NCBI GenBank assembly: GCA_036794825.1
Contig: DAIRGA010000015.1
Location: forward strand, 57,572 to 121,571
Direction of reading: 5' to 3'
From: RZYY01 sp036794825
GTDB lineage: Bacteria; Bacteroidota; Bacteroidia; Bacteroidales; 4484-276
DNA: 64,000 nucleotides
A program made the position numbers and the translations under genes. Positions 35,214 through 45,198 of this stretch are shown here, piece after piece. The notes beneath the pieces are model-generated. The model saw only the letters and a list, made by a program, of their open reading frames with translations. It searched no databases and was not told the origin of the DNA. How positions within the stretch are numbered: position 1 is the first letter of the stretch; every line of letters begins with the position of its first letter.

Positions 35214-35624
35214 TCTTTTTACAGAAAAGTCAACTCTACTTTTCCATTTTTCCAAAGATTTGTAACATACTGTTTTCTATTGCAATAGAATGATAAAAAG
35301 CCACTCAACAGAACTGAGGTTGCGTGGAGTGAATCCTTGAGCAGGTTTTATTACAATTCGTTTTCATTAAAAAGAGGAGGCTTAACCTGTAAAAGGCCCC
35401 AGAGAGTCACTTTCAGATAATTGTTGTCCGATTAATAGGGGGCTAAGCCAAATTGAACTCAAAAAAAAGTATTTTCATTTTTAAGTTGAGCGTGAGTTTA
35501 TTTGACATAGTTTTGCTAAGTCAAAAAGTTAATGACTTTCCCATCCAAAGCCATTGAGACTATTGTCATTCAGGCGCTCTCAGTTCATAAATCATTAAAT
35601 TTTTATCTCTAAATCATTTTTGCA
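35214..35624. other. Intergenic region before the large surface-protein gene
   Basis: A 411-bp gap. The only signal I support is a two-part promoter (TTG at 35486, TAGTTTTG at 35508-35515). No gene, terminator hairpin or RNA was seen. Confidence 0.6.
35486..35515 (+). promoter_or_regulatory. Promoter of the large surface-protein gene
   Basis: TTG (35486-35488), a 19-nt spacer and TAGTTTTG (35508-35515) match the Bacteroidota -33/-7 promoter layout well. It lies about 110 nt upstream of the ATG at 35625. Confidence 0.5.
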
Positions 35625-38600
35625 ATGAAAACAATTGTTGCTTTTCTGGCATTTTTGCTGTGCGGATTTGTGTTGTATCCACAAACAGATTCCGAAAAGC
35701 CTTCAAAAAATGTGGTTTTAGGAGAACTCCAATCTAAAAACGCCTCTCAACCGGTGGACAGCGTTCGGCAAGCAGCAAATCAACAGTACCTGATGGGAGG
35801 AGCCGATACGGATCAACGCATCCAAACGCAGTTCGTACCGTTAAACCAGGGCTGGACGGGAATTTCCTCCAGCCTCAACCCCGACAATCCGGCTGTGGCA
35901 CAAATGATGGCTGCTATTGAGCAGCAACTTATCATCCTGATGGATTTTAAAGGCAACATTTACCAGCCATCCATCGAAAACACACTTGTAAACTGGGATT
36001 TTCGGCAGGGCTATTTTATCAAAATGGCATCGGCTGAAACACTTGAAATTATAGGTCTGGAGCCTTTAACAAAACAAATTGATCTGCAAACGGGCTGGAA
36101 TTTGATACCTGTTTTGAGCGAAGTTGAAGTGGATATTGAAGATTACTTTTTTGATAATAATGATAAAATTGAAATAGTTACCGAAGCGGCCGGAGTAAAA
36201 GTTTTTTGGCCTGATAAAGCAATCGCCACCCTGACTCAGCTCATTCCGGGAAAAGCCTACCTGGTTAAAGTTAAAGAGCCGTTTTCGTTGTTCGAATTAC
36301 CCACGATTACCACAACCCCAATTTCAGAGATAACCGCCACATCGGCCATTTCCGGAGGAAGTGTAGATGAAATTGGCAGCTCGCCTATTACTGCACGTGG
36401 CATAGTCTGGAACACCGATGGAAACGCAACCATTGATTTTAATCAGGGAATAACTTCAGATGGCCAGGGAACCGGAGAGTATGTAAGTATCCTTACCGGT
36501 CTTTCTCCCTCGACATTCTATTATGTAAGGTCTTATGCCACCAATCATGTGGGGACTGCTTATGGTGAAGAACTGGTTTTTGTTACCCTTCAGGATTTGT
36601 TCACATGTGGTGAAGTGTTTACCGACAGCCGCGACGGGCAACAATATCCAACGGTACACATCGGCAACCAGTGCTGGATGGCAGCCAATCTTAATATAGG
36701 TGAAATGGTTAGCGGGAATGTTGACCTGTTGGATAACGGAATTATCGAAAAACATTGCTACGACAACAGCCTTGCCAGATGCAGCGAATACGGCGGGCTT
36801 TATCAGTGGGATGAAGTGATGGAATATACTACTGTTGAAGGAGTTCAAGGGATTTGTCCGGAAGGTTGGTATTTTCCAACTGATGCACAATGGACAATCC
36901 TTGAAAACTTCGTTGGAGGATACCTGGTGGCTGGTGGAAAACTTAAAGAGGCAGGAACGGCGCATTGGCTTTCACCAAATGTTGGCGCTACCAACAGCAG
37001 CGGATTTACTGCTTTGGGAGGCGGATTTCTGAGCTTCAACAGGATTTTCTTTAATTTAAAAAGCACGGGTGTTTTCTGGACTTCTACAGCGCCACCTAAT
37101 GAATACCCGTGGCCAAGAATTTTAAATCATAACCTCGAGGTTGTTTACCGGGTGAACTACTATCCTACAACCACCAGTTTCAGTGTAAGATGTGTCAGGG
37201 ATGCACCTGCCCAGGTGAATATCCCAACTGTAATTACTACTCCTGTTACTGCTATTACCAGCAACTCAGCAGCTTCAGGTGGCACTGTAACGGAAGATGG
37301 TGGCGCGTTGGTTACTTCCCGCGGTATCGTATGGAGCTCGCTACAAACCCCAACGGTGGAAGTTTTTGATGGAATAACTTACGATGGGAACGGCGCCGGC
37401 GAATTTACAAGCGTTATGACCAATCTGTTGACCGAAACTACCTATTTTATCCGGGCCTATGCCACCAACAGCGAAGGAACAGCGTATGGCGATGAGTTGA
37501 GTTTCACAACCCAGTCGTTATCTTTTGTTTGTGGAAATACTTTTACCGACAGCAGGGATGGAAATCAATATAGTACCGTGCAAATCGGCAATCAGTGTTG
37601 GTTCTCCGAAAACCTGGCTTACCTGCCGGCAGTTAGCCCACCTTCTGAAGGATCGTATGAAGATCCGCTCTATTATGTTTACGGATACAACAGCTATTCA
37701 ACTTCCGAAGCCATCGCCACACAAAATTATCAGACTTATGGAGCACTTTACAATTGGGTTGCATCTTCCACAGCATGTCCGCAGGGTTGGTATTTGCCCA
37801 CCGACAATGACTGGAAAATACTTGAAGGCTTTGTGGACAGCCAATATGGTATCGGAAACCCGGTTTGGGATTTTGCCAGCTGGCGTGGCTTTGATGTGGG
37901 CAAAAACCTGAAAACCATCGATGGATGGTACATAAATTCCGGAACTGATCTCAGAGGATTTTCTGCTTTGCCCGGCGGTTACCGCGACCTTGATGGAAAC
38001 TTTACCAGTTTGAGCATTGGTGGTGTCTGGTGGTCGTCATCACCAAACTCTGCAACAACTTCCTGGAGCCGGTTTCTGCATGGCTACTACGACGAATCCT
38101 ACCGCAACAATGACAATACGGACTATGGTTTCAGTGTTCGTTGTTTAAAGAATGAATCACAGGTAAATCTACCGACTGTAATCACAACCGATGTAGTCAA
38201 CATCACCGGAAACTCAGCCCGATGCGGAGGTGTAGTTACCAGCGATGGTGGCGCTGCCGTATCTTCACGGGGTGTGGTTTGGAATACTACAGGCTATCCC
38301 ACAGTTGATGACAATGATGGGATCAGTTTTAATGGTGATGGTACTGGCAGTTTTACAAGCTATCTCACTTATCTTTTTCCCGAAACGCAATACTATGTAA
38401 GGGCATACGCTACCAATAGCTTAGGAACTTCATACGGAGGTCAGCATTTCTTCGAAACAACTTACGATTTCGACGACTGGAACCTTCATGAAGTCACACT
38501 TTACAATACCGCTGAAGCTGAAATTATCCACCGCACCGGTGATATTGATAACCTGGGCTTTGGCTGGCCAATGGGTTTCAATCCATTCTCGGGAGAAGAA

Positions 38601-39728
38601 ACTCCTGTTCACAGCTTTCCATTTTATCCCGACCTCGCTGATCCTGAAGGAACAGACCGTATTATGGTAATCTCAGGATATAATTATAACAATGGAGGTT
38701 CGGTAGATGGATATACAGTTACCACCCAGCGACCTGATAATTTGCCCCAGACCATAAGTTTACAATTCGACACACAATCGGTTACTGTTCAATCTGTTGT
38801 AATTCAAATGTTTGTTGACGACTTCCAGCGCGGTGTGTTCGGAAACAATTATTTCCAGGTATCCATCAATGATGTTCGCATCCCAATTCTGGAATCTATT
38901 ATTAATTCATTGGATCAAACAGGACCCATTGGCAAGCTGATTACAGTGCAGATTCCTGAATCATTTATTAATTTATTCGTGGATGGTGAAGTAAATCTAT
39001 TTGTTGATGATCCCGTAAATAACGTTGGAGATGGGTTTGCAATTGATTTTGTCCGACTGCTTATAAACCCGGGAAGCTATCAAAATACAGGTACAATCTA
39101 CGGCACTATTACTGATCCAAATGGTTACCCTGTTGAAGGGGCCACAGTAACTGCCTCTGGCGTAGTCACCGCTCTCACTGATGAATTCGGCTATTATGAA
39201 CTGCTGAATGTTCCGGCCGGCCTCGTGTATTTGAGCGCATCAAAAAGTGGCTATTACCCTGAATCTATTTTGGTTGATTTGGTAAATGATACTGAAGTAG
39301 TCCAGAATTTCATCCTTCAACCCGCACCCATTCTTTGCGAAGGGCTTGATAATTGCGATCTTAGCTTTTCAACAGGTGGGGATGCTCCATGGTTTTCACA
39401 AAGCATTATATCTTTCGATAGTGAAGATGCAGTCCAAACCGGAGAAATTGAAGATAATGGGCAAACCTGGCTCGAAACCATCGTGGAAGGACCCGGTACT
39501 CTTTCTTTCTATTGTAAAGTTTCGTCAGAATATTTCTACGATTATCTGAATTTGTATGTCGGGGGAGAGCTTGTGTTTCGGCTGTCTGGTGAAACTTTGT
39601 GGAATTATGAAGAATTTGAAATTCCTGAGGGTTTTCATGCAGTGACATGGATTTATGAAAAGAATGGTTCAGTTTCCTCGGGCCAGGATGCGGGTTGGTT
39701 GGATCAGGTGCAGTTTAACGCAAAATAG
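35625..39728 (+). CDS. Large secreted surface protein with FISUMP and fn3-like domains
   Basis: The 1367-residue protein has a signal peptide (about residues 1-20). In order follow a GW-type domain (about 75-225) also present at the C-terminus of the protein at 48062; an fn3-like repeat (about 226-322); a FISUMP domain (about 325-527, TDSRDGQQYPTVHIGNQCW); a second fn3-like repeat; a second FISUMP domain (about 632-842); a third fn3-like repeat; a jelly-roll-like region; a carboxypeptidase-regulatory-like repeat (about 1152-1235); and a C-terminal beta-sandwich ending WLDQVQFNAK. There is no clear T9SS tail. It sits between ccoI and ccoS and is probably exported; the role is unknown. Confidence 0.85.
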   Translation: MKTIVAFLAFLLCGFVLYPQTDSEKPSKNVVLGELQSKNASQPVDSVRQAANQQYLMGGADTDQRIQTQFVPLNQGWTGISSSLNPDNPAVAQMMAAIEQQLIILMDFKGNIYQPSIENTLVNWDFRQGYFIKMASAETLEIIGLEPLTKQIDLQTGWNLIPVLSEVEVDIEDYFFDNNDKIEIVTEAAGVKVFWPDKAIATLTQLIPGKAYLVKVKEPFSLFELPTITTTPISEITATSAISGGSVDEIGSSPITARGIVWNTDGNATIDFNQGITSDGQGTGEYVSILTGLSPSTFYYVRSYATNHVGTAYGEELVFVTLQDLFTCGEVFTDSRDGQQYPTVHIGNQCWMAANLNIGEMVSGNVDLLDNGIIEKHCYDNSLARCSEYGGLYQWDEVMEYTTVEGVQGICPEGWYFPTDAQWTILENFVGGYLVAGGKLKEAGTAHWLSPNVGATNSSGFTALGGGFLSFNRIFFNLKSTGVFWTSTAPPNEYPWPRILNHNLEVVYRVNYYPTTTSFSVRCVRDAPAQVNIPTVITTPVTAITSNSAASGGTVTEDGGALVTSRGIVWSSLQTPTVEVFDGITYDGNGAGEFTSVMTNLLTETTYFIRAYATNSEGTAYGDELSFTTQSLSFVCGNTFTDSRDGNQYSTVQIGNQCWFSENLAYLPAVSPPSEGSYEDPLYYVYGYNSYSTSEAIATQNYQTYGALYNWVASSTACPQGWYLPTDNDWKILEGFVDSQYGIGNPVWDFASWRGFDVGKNLKTIDGWYINSGTDLRGFSALPGGYRDLDGNFTSLSIGGVWWSSSPNSATTSWSRFLHGYYDESYRNNDNTDYGFSVRCLKNESQVNLPTVITTDVVNITGNSARCGGVVTSDGGAAVSSRGVVWNTTGYPTVDDNDGISFNGDGTGSFTSYLTYLFPETQYYVRAYATNSLGTSYGGQHFFETTYDFDDWNLHEVTLYNTAEAEIIHRTGDIDNLGFGWPMGFNPFSGEETPVHSFPFYPDLADPEGTDRIMVISGYNYNNGGSVDGYTVTTQRPDNLPQTISLQFDTQSVTVQSVVIQMFVDDFQRGVFGNNYFQVSINDVRIPILESIINSLDQTGPIGKLITVQIPESFINLFVDGEVNLFVDDPVNNVGDGFAIDFVRLLINPGSYQNTGTIYGTITDPNGYPVEGATVTASGVVTALTDEFGYYELLNVPAGLVYLSASKSGYYPESILVDLVNDTEVVQNFILQPAPILCEGLDNCDLSFSTGGDAPWFSQSIISFDSEDAVQTGEIEDNGQTWLETIVEGPGTLSFYCKVSSEYFYDYLNLYVGGELVFRLSGETLWNYEEFEIPEGFHAVTWIYEKNGSVSSGQDAGWLDQVQFNAK

Positions 39729-39956
39729 ATTCTGTCTTTTTTCGGTCTTTACCCCAAAGCAAGAGTAATAATGGCCGGTTCAATTCAAATGAGTTATTCA
39801 GGTTTGAATCCTGGCTAACGATTGCGTAATACTTTTTCACACTCATTATCAACCACTTTTATTTAGAAGAAGTTTAAATTACCTGATAATGAAATACATG
39901 TGATTACAATTCATACTTTTGCTCTGTTTTTAACCATTCAATACTTTTTTGGTGAA

Positions 39957-40157
39957 ATGTCGGCAATCATCTTTTTAATCATACTGGGGATTGTGGTGGC
40001 TGGAGGATTTCTGGCTGCTTTCGTCTGGGCTGTGAGAAGCGGGCAGTACGATGATGATTATTCCCCGTCGGTGAGGATGCTTTTCGACAAGAAGGTTAAA
40101 AACAGCGAGGCTGATCAACAGCCTGTAAAACAAGAGGATAATATCGAAAATAAATAA
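39957..40157 (+). CDS. ccoS: cbb3 oxidase maturation protein CcoS
   Basis: From the ATG at 39957 the protein is 66 residues: a single membrane helix (SAIIFLIILGIVVAGGFLAAF) and a short motif WAVRSGQYDDDYSPSVRMLFD typical of CcoS. It helps insert heme and copper into the oxidase. The longer frame from 39900 would add 19 residues without homology. It lies 7 nt before ccoNO, so it is in that operon, and it is separated from ccoI by the large surface-protein gene. Confidence 0.9.
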   Translation: MSAIIFLIILGIVVAGGFLAAFVWAVRSGQYDDDYSPSVRMLFDKKVKNSEADQQPVKQEDNIENK

Positions 40158-40164
40158 TACGATT

Positions 40165-42312
40165 ATGGAGATACAGAAATTTACTTACGACAACAGGTTG
40201 GCGCGGATGTTTATGAATGCCACAATACTCTGGGGAATAGTGGGGATGCTGGTAGGCTTGATCATTGCTTTTGAGCTCTTTTTGCCTAACCTTAGCATGA
40301 ATATTCCGTGGCTATCTTTCGGGAGGCTGCGGCCGCTGCACACCAACGCCGTGATTTTTGCTTTTGTGGGTAATGGAATGTTCACAGGGATTTATTATTC
40401 AACTCCCCGTTTGTTGAAAACTCCGATGTTCAGCGAGTTGCTCGGCAGGATTCATTTCTGGGGATGGCAGCTTATTATCGTTGCCGCCGCAATCACACTA
40501 CCGCTGGGTTACACCGTAGGAAAAGAATATGCCGAACTGGAATGGCCGATTGACATTGCTATTGCGCTGATTTGGGTGGTCTTTGGTATCAACCTGATAA
40601 TGACCACAGTAAAAAGAAGGGTAAAACACATCTACGTGGCCATCTGGTTTTACATTGCAACTTTTGTAACCGTTGCCGTGCTGCACATTGTCAACTCTAT
40701 CAACGTTCCGGTTTCTTTACTGAAAAGTTACCCGATTTATGCAGGGGTTCAGGATGCGCTGGTTCAGTGGTGGTATGGCCATAATGCGGTGGCGTTTTTC
40801 CTCACCACACCTTACCTCGGGCTGATGTACTATTTCGTGCCAAAAGCAGCCAACAGGCCAATCTATTCCTATAAACTATCCATTATCCACTTCTGGGCGC
40901 TGATATTTCTATATATCTGGGCTGGTCCGCACCATTTACTCTACTCAGCGTTGCCCGACTGGGCGCAGGCTCTGGGTGTCGTTTTTTCGGTAATGCTTAT
41001 TGCGCCTTCATGGGGAGGAATGATTAACGGATTACTCACCCTGAGAGGTGCATGGGACAAGGTGCGCGAAAGTCCGGTTTTGAAAATGTTTGTCGTTGGC
41101 ATTACAGCTTACGGTATGTCAACCTTCGAGGGCCCAATGCTGTCGCTGAAAACGGTAAACGCACTTACTCATTTTACCGATTGGACAATTGCCCACGTAC
41201 ACATTGGCGCCCTGGGCTGGAATGGTATGCTAACCTTCGGAATGCTTTACTGGTTAATGCCCAAGCTCTTCAATACAAAGTTGTTCAGTGTAAAACTCGC
41301 CAACGCACACTTCTGGCTGGCTACAACCGGAATGCTCTTTTTTGCCATTCCGCTCTATTTTGCCGGCGTTACACAAAGTCTGATGTGGAAGCAATTTACC
41401 GCTGAAGGTTACCTGCAGTATCCCAACTTTATCGAAACCGTGGTTCAGATCCTACCGATGTATCATTTACGGGCTTTTGGTGGAATACTTTACATAACCG
41501 GTGTTATCCTGATGATTTACAACCTTATAAAAACTGCCCGTGCCGGTCAGTTCAATGCCGTTGACCACGACGAAGCTCCTGCTCTTGCAGCCGCCCACCA
41601 CGGAAAAGATAAAGGCCATCGGATTATTGAAGCCAAACCGGTAGTTTTCACCATTTTGGCTACAGTGGCAATCCTGATTGGCGGGATTGTGGAATTTGTC
41701 CCGATGTTTATGATAAAAACCAATGTTCCCACTATTGCCAGCGTTCAGCCCTACACTCCTCTTGAATTACATGGTAGAGACCTGTATCTCAGGGAAGGTT
41801 GTTACAATTGCCATAGCCAGTTGATACGGCCTTTCAGATCGGAAGTTGAGCGCTACGGCGAATACAGCAAAGCCGGGGAGACTGTTTACGATCATCCTTT
41901 CCAGTTCGGTTCGAAGCGAACCGGTCCCGATCTGGCCAGAGAAGGAGTTCTGGGTGGACCTATCTATAAACCCGATTCCTGGCATTACAATCACATGGTT
42001 GACCCTCAAAAGCTTGTCGCCCAGTCTATTATGCCCGGTTATCCCTGGCTTGCAACCCGCAAACTTAATATCAGTAATACACCGCGCAAAATCGAAGTGA
42101 TGCAGTTCTTCGGAATACCTTACCCTGAAGGTTATCCTCAGAAAGCCAATGAAGACCTGATGAAACAGGCAGGGCAGATTGCAGGCGGCCTGCGCAGCAG
42201 CGGGATAGAAGTGGAAGACGACAGGGAGATCATAGCGCTGATCGCTTACCTGCAAAGGCTCGGAACCGACATCAAAAAGCCTGCACCCACCGAAAAACAA
42301 ACCATCAGATAG
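40165..42312 (+). CDS. ccoNO: Fused cbb3 cytochrome oxidase subunits I and II (CcoNO)
   Basis: The 715-residue protein has a CcoN part (about 1-480) with multiple membrane helices and the heme and CuB histidine motifs (for example WWYGHNAVAFFLTTPYLG, AHVHIGALGWNGM), fused to a CcoO part (about 530-715) carrying one c-type heme motif GCYNCHSQ near residue 546. Subunits I and II are separate genes in proteobacteria and commonly fused in Bacteroidota. It reduces O2 at the cytoplasmic membrane at low oxygen tension. Confidence 0.96.
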   Translation: MEIQKFTYDNRLARMFMNATILWGIVGMLVGLIIAFELFLPNLSMNIPWLSFGRLRPLHTNAVIFAFVGNGMFTGIYYSTPRLLKTPMFSELLGRIHFWGWQLIIVAAAITLPLGYTVGKEYAELEWPIDIAIALIWVVFGINLIMTTVKRRVKHIYVAIWFYIATFVTVAVLHIVNSINVPVSLLKSYPIYAGVQDALVQWWYGHNAVAFFLTTPYLGLMYYFVPKAANRPIYSYKLSIIHFWALIFLYIWAGPHHLLYSALPDWAQALGVVFSVMLIAPSWGGMINGLLTLRGAWDKVRESPVLKMFVVGITAYGMSTFEGPMLSLKTVNALTHFTDWTIAHVHIGALGWNGMLTFGMLYWLMPKLFNTKLFSVKLANAHFWLATTGMLFFAIPLYFAGVTQSLMWKQFTAEGYLQYPNFIETVVQILPMYHLRAFGGILYITGVILMIYNLIKTARAGQFNAVDHDEAPALAAAHHGKDKGHRIIEAKPVVFTILATVAILIGGIVEFVPMFMIKTNVPTIASVQPYTPLELHGRDLYLREGCYNCHSQLIRPFRSEVERYGEYSKAGETVYDHPFQFGSKRTGPDLAREGVLGGPIYKPDSWHYNHMVDPQKLVAQSIMPGYPWLATRKLNISNTPRKIEVMQFFGIPYPEGYPQKANEDLMKQAGQIAGGLRSSGIEVEDDREIIALIAYLQRLGTDIKKPAPTEKQTIR

Positions 42313-42327
42313 GTATTAGCCGGAATC

Positions 42328-42528
42328 ATGAAACTCGTCACCAACATACTCGAGAATATCGGCCAGGTTGAATGGTTTCCGATTGCAGGGTTAGTCATCT
42401 TTTTCCTGTTCTTCATGGCCATCCTTGTCAGGGTGTTAAGAATGAAAAAAGAGGTTGTGGAATCAATTAGCCGTCTCCCGTTAGAAGATGATGAAAATCA
42501 ACAAATTGATGTAAATATGTCCAGGTAA
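42328..42528 (+). CDS. ccoQ: cbb3 oxidase subunit CcoQ-like
   Basis: This 66-residue protein has one membrane helix (WFPIAGLVIFFLFFMAILVRVL) and a short charged tail, and lies 15 nt after ccoNO and 23 nt before ccoP. Position, length and topology match CcoQ, which stabilises the oxidase complex. The sequence is too short for a firmer call. Confidence 0.75.
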   Translation: MKLVTNILENIGQVEWFPIAGLVIFFLFFMAILVRVLRMKKEVVESISRLPLEDDENQQIDVNMSR

Positions 42529-42551
42529 CCTAAACGAAAAAATTTAGCAAA

Positions 42552-43157
42552 ATGAATACAGAAAATATTACTCAGGATAAGAAGAATGAAGAATACGAAA
42601 TAGACACCCTGACCAATGACAGGCTGCTGAAAGATCACGAGTACGACGGAATCCGCGAACTCGACAACGACCTGCCTTCGTGGTGGATTTGGCTGTTTGT
42701 GATCACTATCGTATTTTCGATTGTATATCTCGAAAGGCTCTGGATTTTCAAAGCTACCGACCTGATCCAGGACAAGGAATACGCCAGGGAAGTAGCAATT
42801 GTGCAGGCGGAAAGAGATGCAGCTGCTGCCTCCAATTTCGAGTTGGTACTTCTTACTGATCCAGCCTCAATGACCTCAGGCAAAGAAACCTGGGTTAAGA
42901 TTTGCTCTGTTTGCCATCTGGTTGATGGTGGAGGACTTGTTGGGCCGAATATGACCGATAATTACTGGATCCATGGGAATACGGTAGAGGATATGTTTAA
43001 CCTGGTTACTGAGGGCGTGATCGAAAAAGGTATGATTCCATACCGTGACCAGCTATCGCCCCGTCAGCGACTCGAAGTGGTCAGTTTTATCCTGAACGAC
43101 CTTGTGGGCTCAACTCCGGCTAACCCAAAGGACCCGGAGGGAGAACTTTATCAATAG
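42552..43157 (+). CDS. ccoP: cbb3 oxidase subunit III (monoheme CcoP)
   Basis: The 201-residue protein has a CcoP N-terminus (DHEYDGIRELDNDLPSWWIWLF with a membrane helix about 46-65) and a single c-type heme motif (ICSVCHLVDGGGLVGPN, near residue 117). Proteobacterial CcoP has two hemes; a single heme is common in Bacteroidota. It receives electrons from periplasmic cytochromes and feeds the oxidase. It ends the structural gene set; ccoG follows 133 nt later. Confidence 0.93.
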   Translation: MNTENITQDKKNEEYEIDTLTNDRLLKDHEYDGIRELDNDLPSWWIWLFVITIVFSIVYLERLWIFKATDLIQDKEYAREVAIVQAERDAAAASNFELVLLTDPASMTSGKETWVKICSVCHLVDGGGLVGPNMTDNYWIHGNTVEDMFNLVTEGVIEKGMIPYRDQLSPRQRLEVVSFILNDLVGSTPANPKDPEGELYQ

Positions 43158-43290
43158 CCTGCATTGATCAGAAGCTGAAGTTACCTCAGATGGTAAAATT
43201 TTCTACTTCGATTTGAAGTCCATGAATGTTTTCTCACTCTAAATCAATCTACTGCCTGCCCTTCCGACAGGTTCTTACACAGAACTGAAA

Positions 43291-44727
43291 ATGGCTGATA
43301 ATGAAATTATTACCGAATCTCCGGAAAAGGAAAAAGTCTACTTCCGTGATCGTATTTCAACAATGACCGATGAGGGTAAGCGCCGATGGCTTTACCCTAA
43401 AAGACCAAAAGGAAAACTTACAAACCTTCGCTGGGCAGTTGCATCGGTTTTATTGGGCTTCCTTTTTATAACTCCCTGGATCAGTTATAGAGGTGAGCCT
43501 TTCATGCTTTTCAACATTCTCGAAAGGAAGTTTATCATTTTCGGGCAAATATTCTGGCCACAGGATTTTCATCTTATCGTACTTTCGCTTATAACACTGG
43601 CGGTGTTTATTATCCTTTTCACCGTGATTTTCGGACGGCTCTTTTGTGGATGGGCATGTCCCCAGACAATCTTTATGGAGTTTGTTTTCAGGCAGATAGA
43701 ATACCTGATCGAAGGAAATTACAGTAAGCAGAAAAAATTGGCACGCCAATCCATGTCATTTGAAAAAATCTGGAAAAAGACACTCAAACACCTGATATTC
43801 TTCGGAATAGCATTTATAGTGGCCAATACCTTTCTGGCTTACATTATTGGCATGGAAAGACTAAGAGAAATGATTGCAGCCGGTCCGCAGGAAAATCTGG
43901 GAAGCTTTCTTGCACTCACTTTTTTTTCCGCTGTATTTTACTTTGTCTTTGCCTTTTTCCGCGAACAGGTTTGTATCATCGTTTGTCCCTATGGACGGCT
44001 TCAGGGCGCCCTTCTGGATTCCCGCTCGATTGTAGTGGCCTACGACTACAAACGCGGTGAGCCCAGAGGAAAATTCAACCCGCTCGAGGATCGCCCTGCC
44101 TCCGGAAAAGGCGATTGCATTGATTGCCAGAGTTGTGTTACAGTTTGCCCTACGGGTATTGACATCCGAAACGGAACACAGCTCGAATGCATCAACTGCA
44201 CTGCCTGTATAGACGCCTGCAACACTATCATGGAAAAGGTGAAACTCAAACCAGGGTTGATCCGCTACGACTCAGAAAAGGGAATTGCAGAAGGTAAACG
44301 AACCATCTTAAACGCACGGTCTATTGCTTACTCAGCAGCACTTGCTGTGATGCTGTTGGTGGTTGGAACTATGTTCACACTGCGCAGCCAGGTGGAGGTT
44401 ACCATTATCCGAATGCCCGGAACGCTTTACCAGGAATACGGTCCGGAGAGTTACTCCAACATTTACAAAGTCCAGTTGGTCAATAAAACCAGGCAGGATA
44501 TGCCGGTAACGATAAAGCTGCAATCTCCGGAAGGAGAAATCAAATTCCTGACAGGCGATATTTTCCTTTATTCTGAATCGCTTGTTGAAGCGAACTTTAT
44601 GGTCATCCTGCCCAAAAACACATTGCACGCCAGCAACGTACCGGTTGAGTTTGGGGTTTTTTCCGGCGATCAGTTGATAACATCCTATAAACTAAATTTT
44701 GTCGGACCAAATGCGCTTGACAAATAA
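43291..44727 (+). CDS. ccoG: cbb3 maturation protein CcoG (membrane 4Fe-4S protein)
   Basis: The 478-residue protein has about five membrane helices, the NapH-like motif GRLFCGWACPQTIFMEF (near residue 113) and a two-cluster ferredoxin motif CIDCQSCVTVCPTGIDI ... CINCTACIDACN (about 276-313). A C-terminal Ig-like domain completes it. Known CcoG reduces copper during cbb3 assembly. It is followed by ccoH (30 nt). Confidence 0.93.
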   Translation: MADNEIITESPEKEKVYFRDRISTMTDEGKRRWLYPKRPKGKLTNLRWAVASVLLGFLFITPWISYRGEPFMLFNILERKFIIFGQIFWPQDFHLIVLSLITLAVFIILFTVIFGRLFCGWACPQTIFMEFVFRQIEYLIEGNYSKQKKLARQSMSFEKIWKKTLKHLIFFGIAFIVANTFLAYIIGMERLREMIAAGPQENLGSFLALTFFSAVFYFVFAFFREQVCIIVCPYGRLQGALLDSRSIVVAYDYKRGEPRGKFNPLEDRPASGKGDCIDCQSCVTVCPTGIDIRNGTQLECINCTACIDACNTIMEKVKLKPGLIRYDSEKGIAEGKRTILNARSIAYSAALAVMLLVVGTMFTLRSQVEVTIIRMPGTLYQEYGPESYSNIYKVQLVNKTRQDMPVTIKLQSPEGEIKFLTGDIFLYSESLVEANFMVILPKNTLHASNVPVEFGVFSGDQLITSYKLNFVGPNALDK

Positions 44728-44757
44728 TATATTGTAAACCAATTTAATATGTAATTT

Positions 44758-45198
44758 ATGAAATGGAACTGGGGAACCAAACTGATGCTGGCTATGGCCG
44801 CATTTATGATTATGGTCATCCTGTTTGGGATTCGGATGTTTCGCGAAGGGGTGGAGTTGGTGGAGAAAGACTATTATCCTAAAGGTCAGGCACACCAGCA
44901 ATTGATTGACAAAAGAAACAATGCAAAAGAATTCTCTGAGAAAATCAATATCACCCACGGGCAGGGAGTTGTAAAGATTTACTTTCCGGAGGAACTCGAA
45001 ACTTCAAAGATTACAGGAGAAGTTCATTTTTACCAAAGAGTAAATGAGCAATACGACCGGTTTGTTAAGCTTTCAGTGGACACTGCTCATTGCTTCTCCT
45101 ATCCGTCAACCTCGCTCAAAGGCAGGTACATTGTCAAAATTGACTGGGTTTACGATGGCAAAGCCTATTATACCGAAAAAACCATAGACCTTCACTGA
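44758..45198 (+). CDS. ccoH: cbb3 maturation protein CcoH/FixH
   Basis: The 146-residue protein has one N-terminal membrane helix (WGTKLMLAMAAFMIMVILFGIRM) and a periplasmic FixH-like domain (YFPEELETSKITGEVHFYQR, GRYIVKIDWVYDGKAYYTEKTI). It is needed for stable oxidase assembly in other bacteria. Its stop overlaps the next gene by one base. Confidence 0.9.
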   Translation: MKWNWGTKLMLAMAAFMIMVILFGIRMFREGVELVEKDYYPKGQAHQQLIDKRNNAKEFSEKINITHGQGVVKIYFPEELETSKITGEVHFYQRVNEQYDRFVKLSVDTAHCFSYPSTSLKGRYIVKIDWVYDGKAYYTEKTIDLH

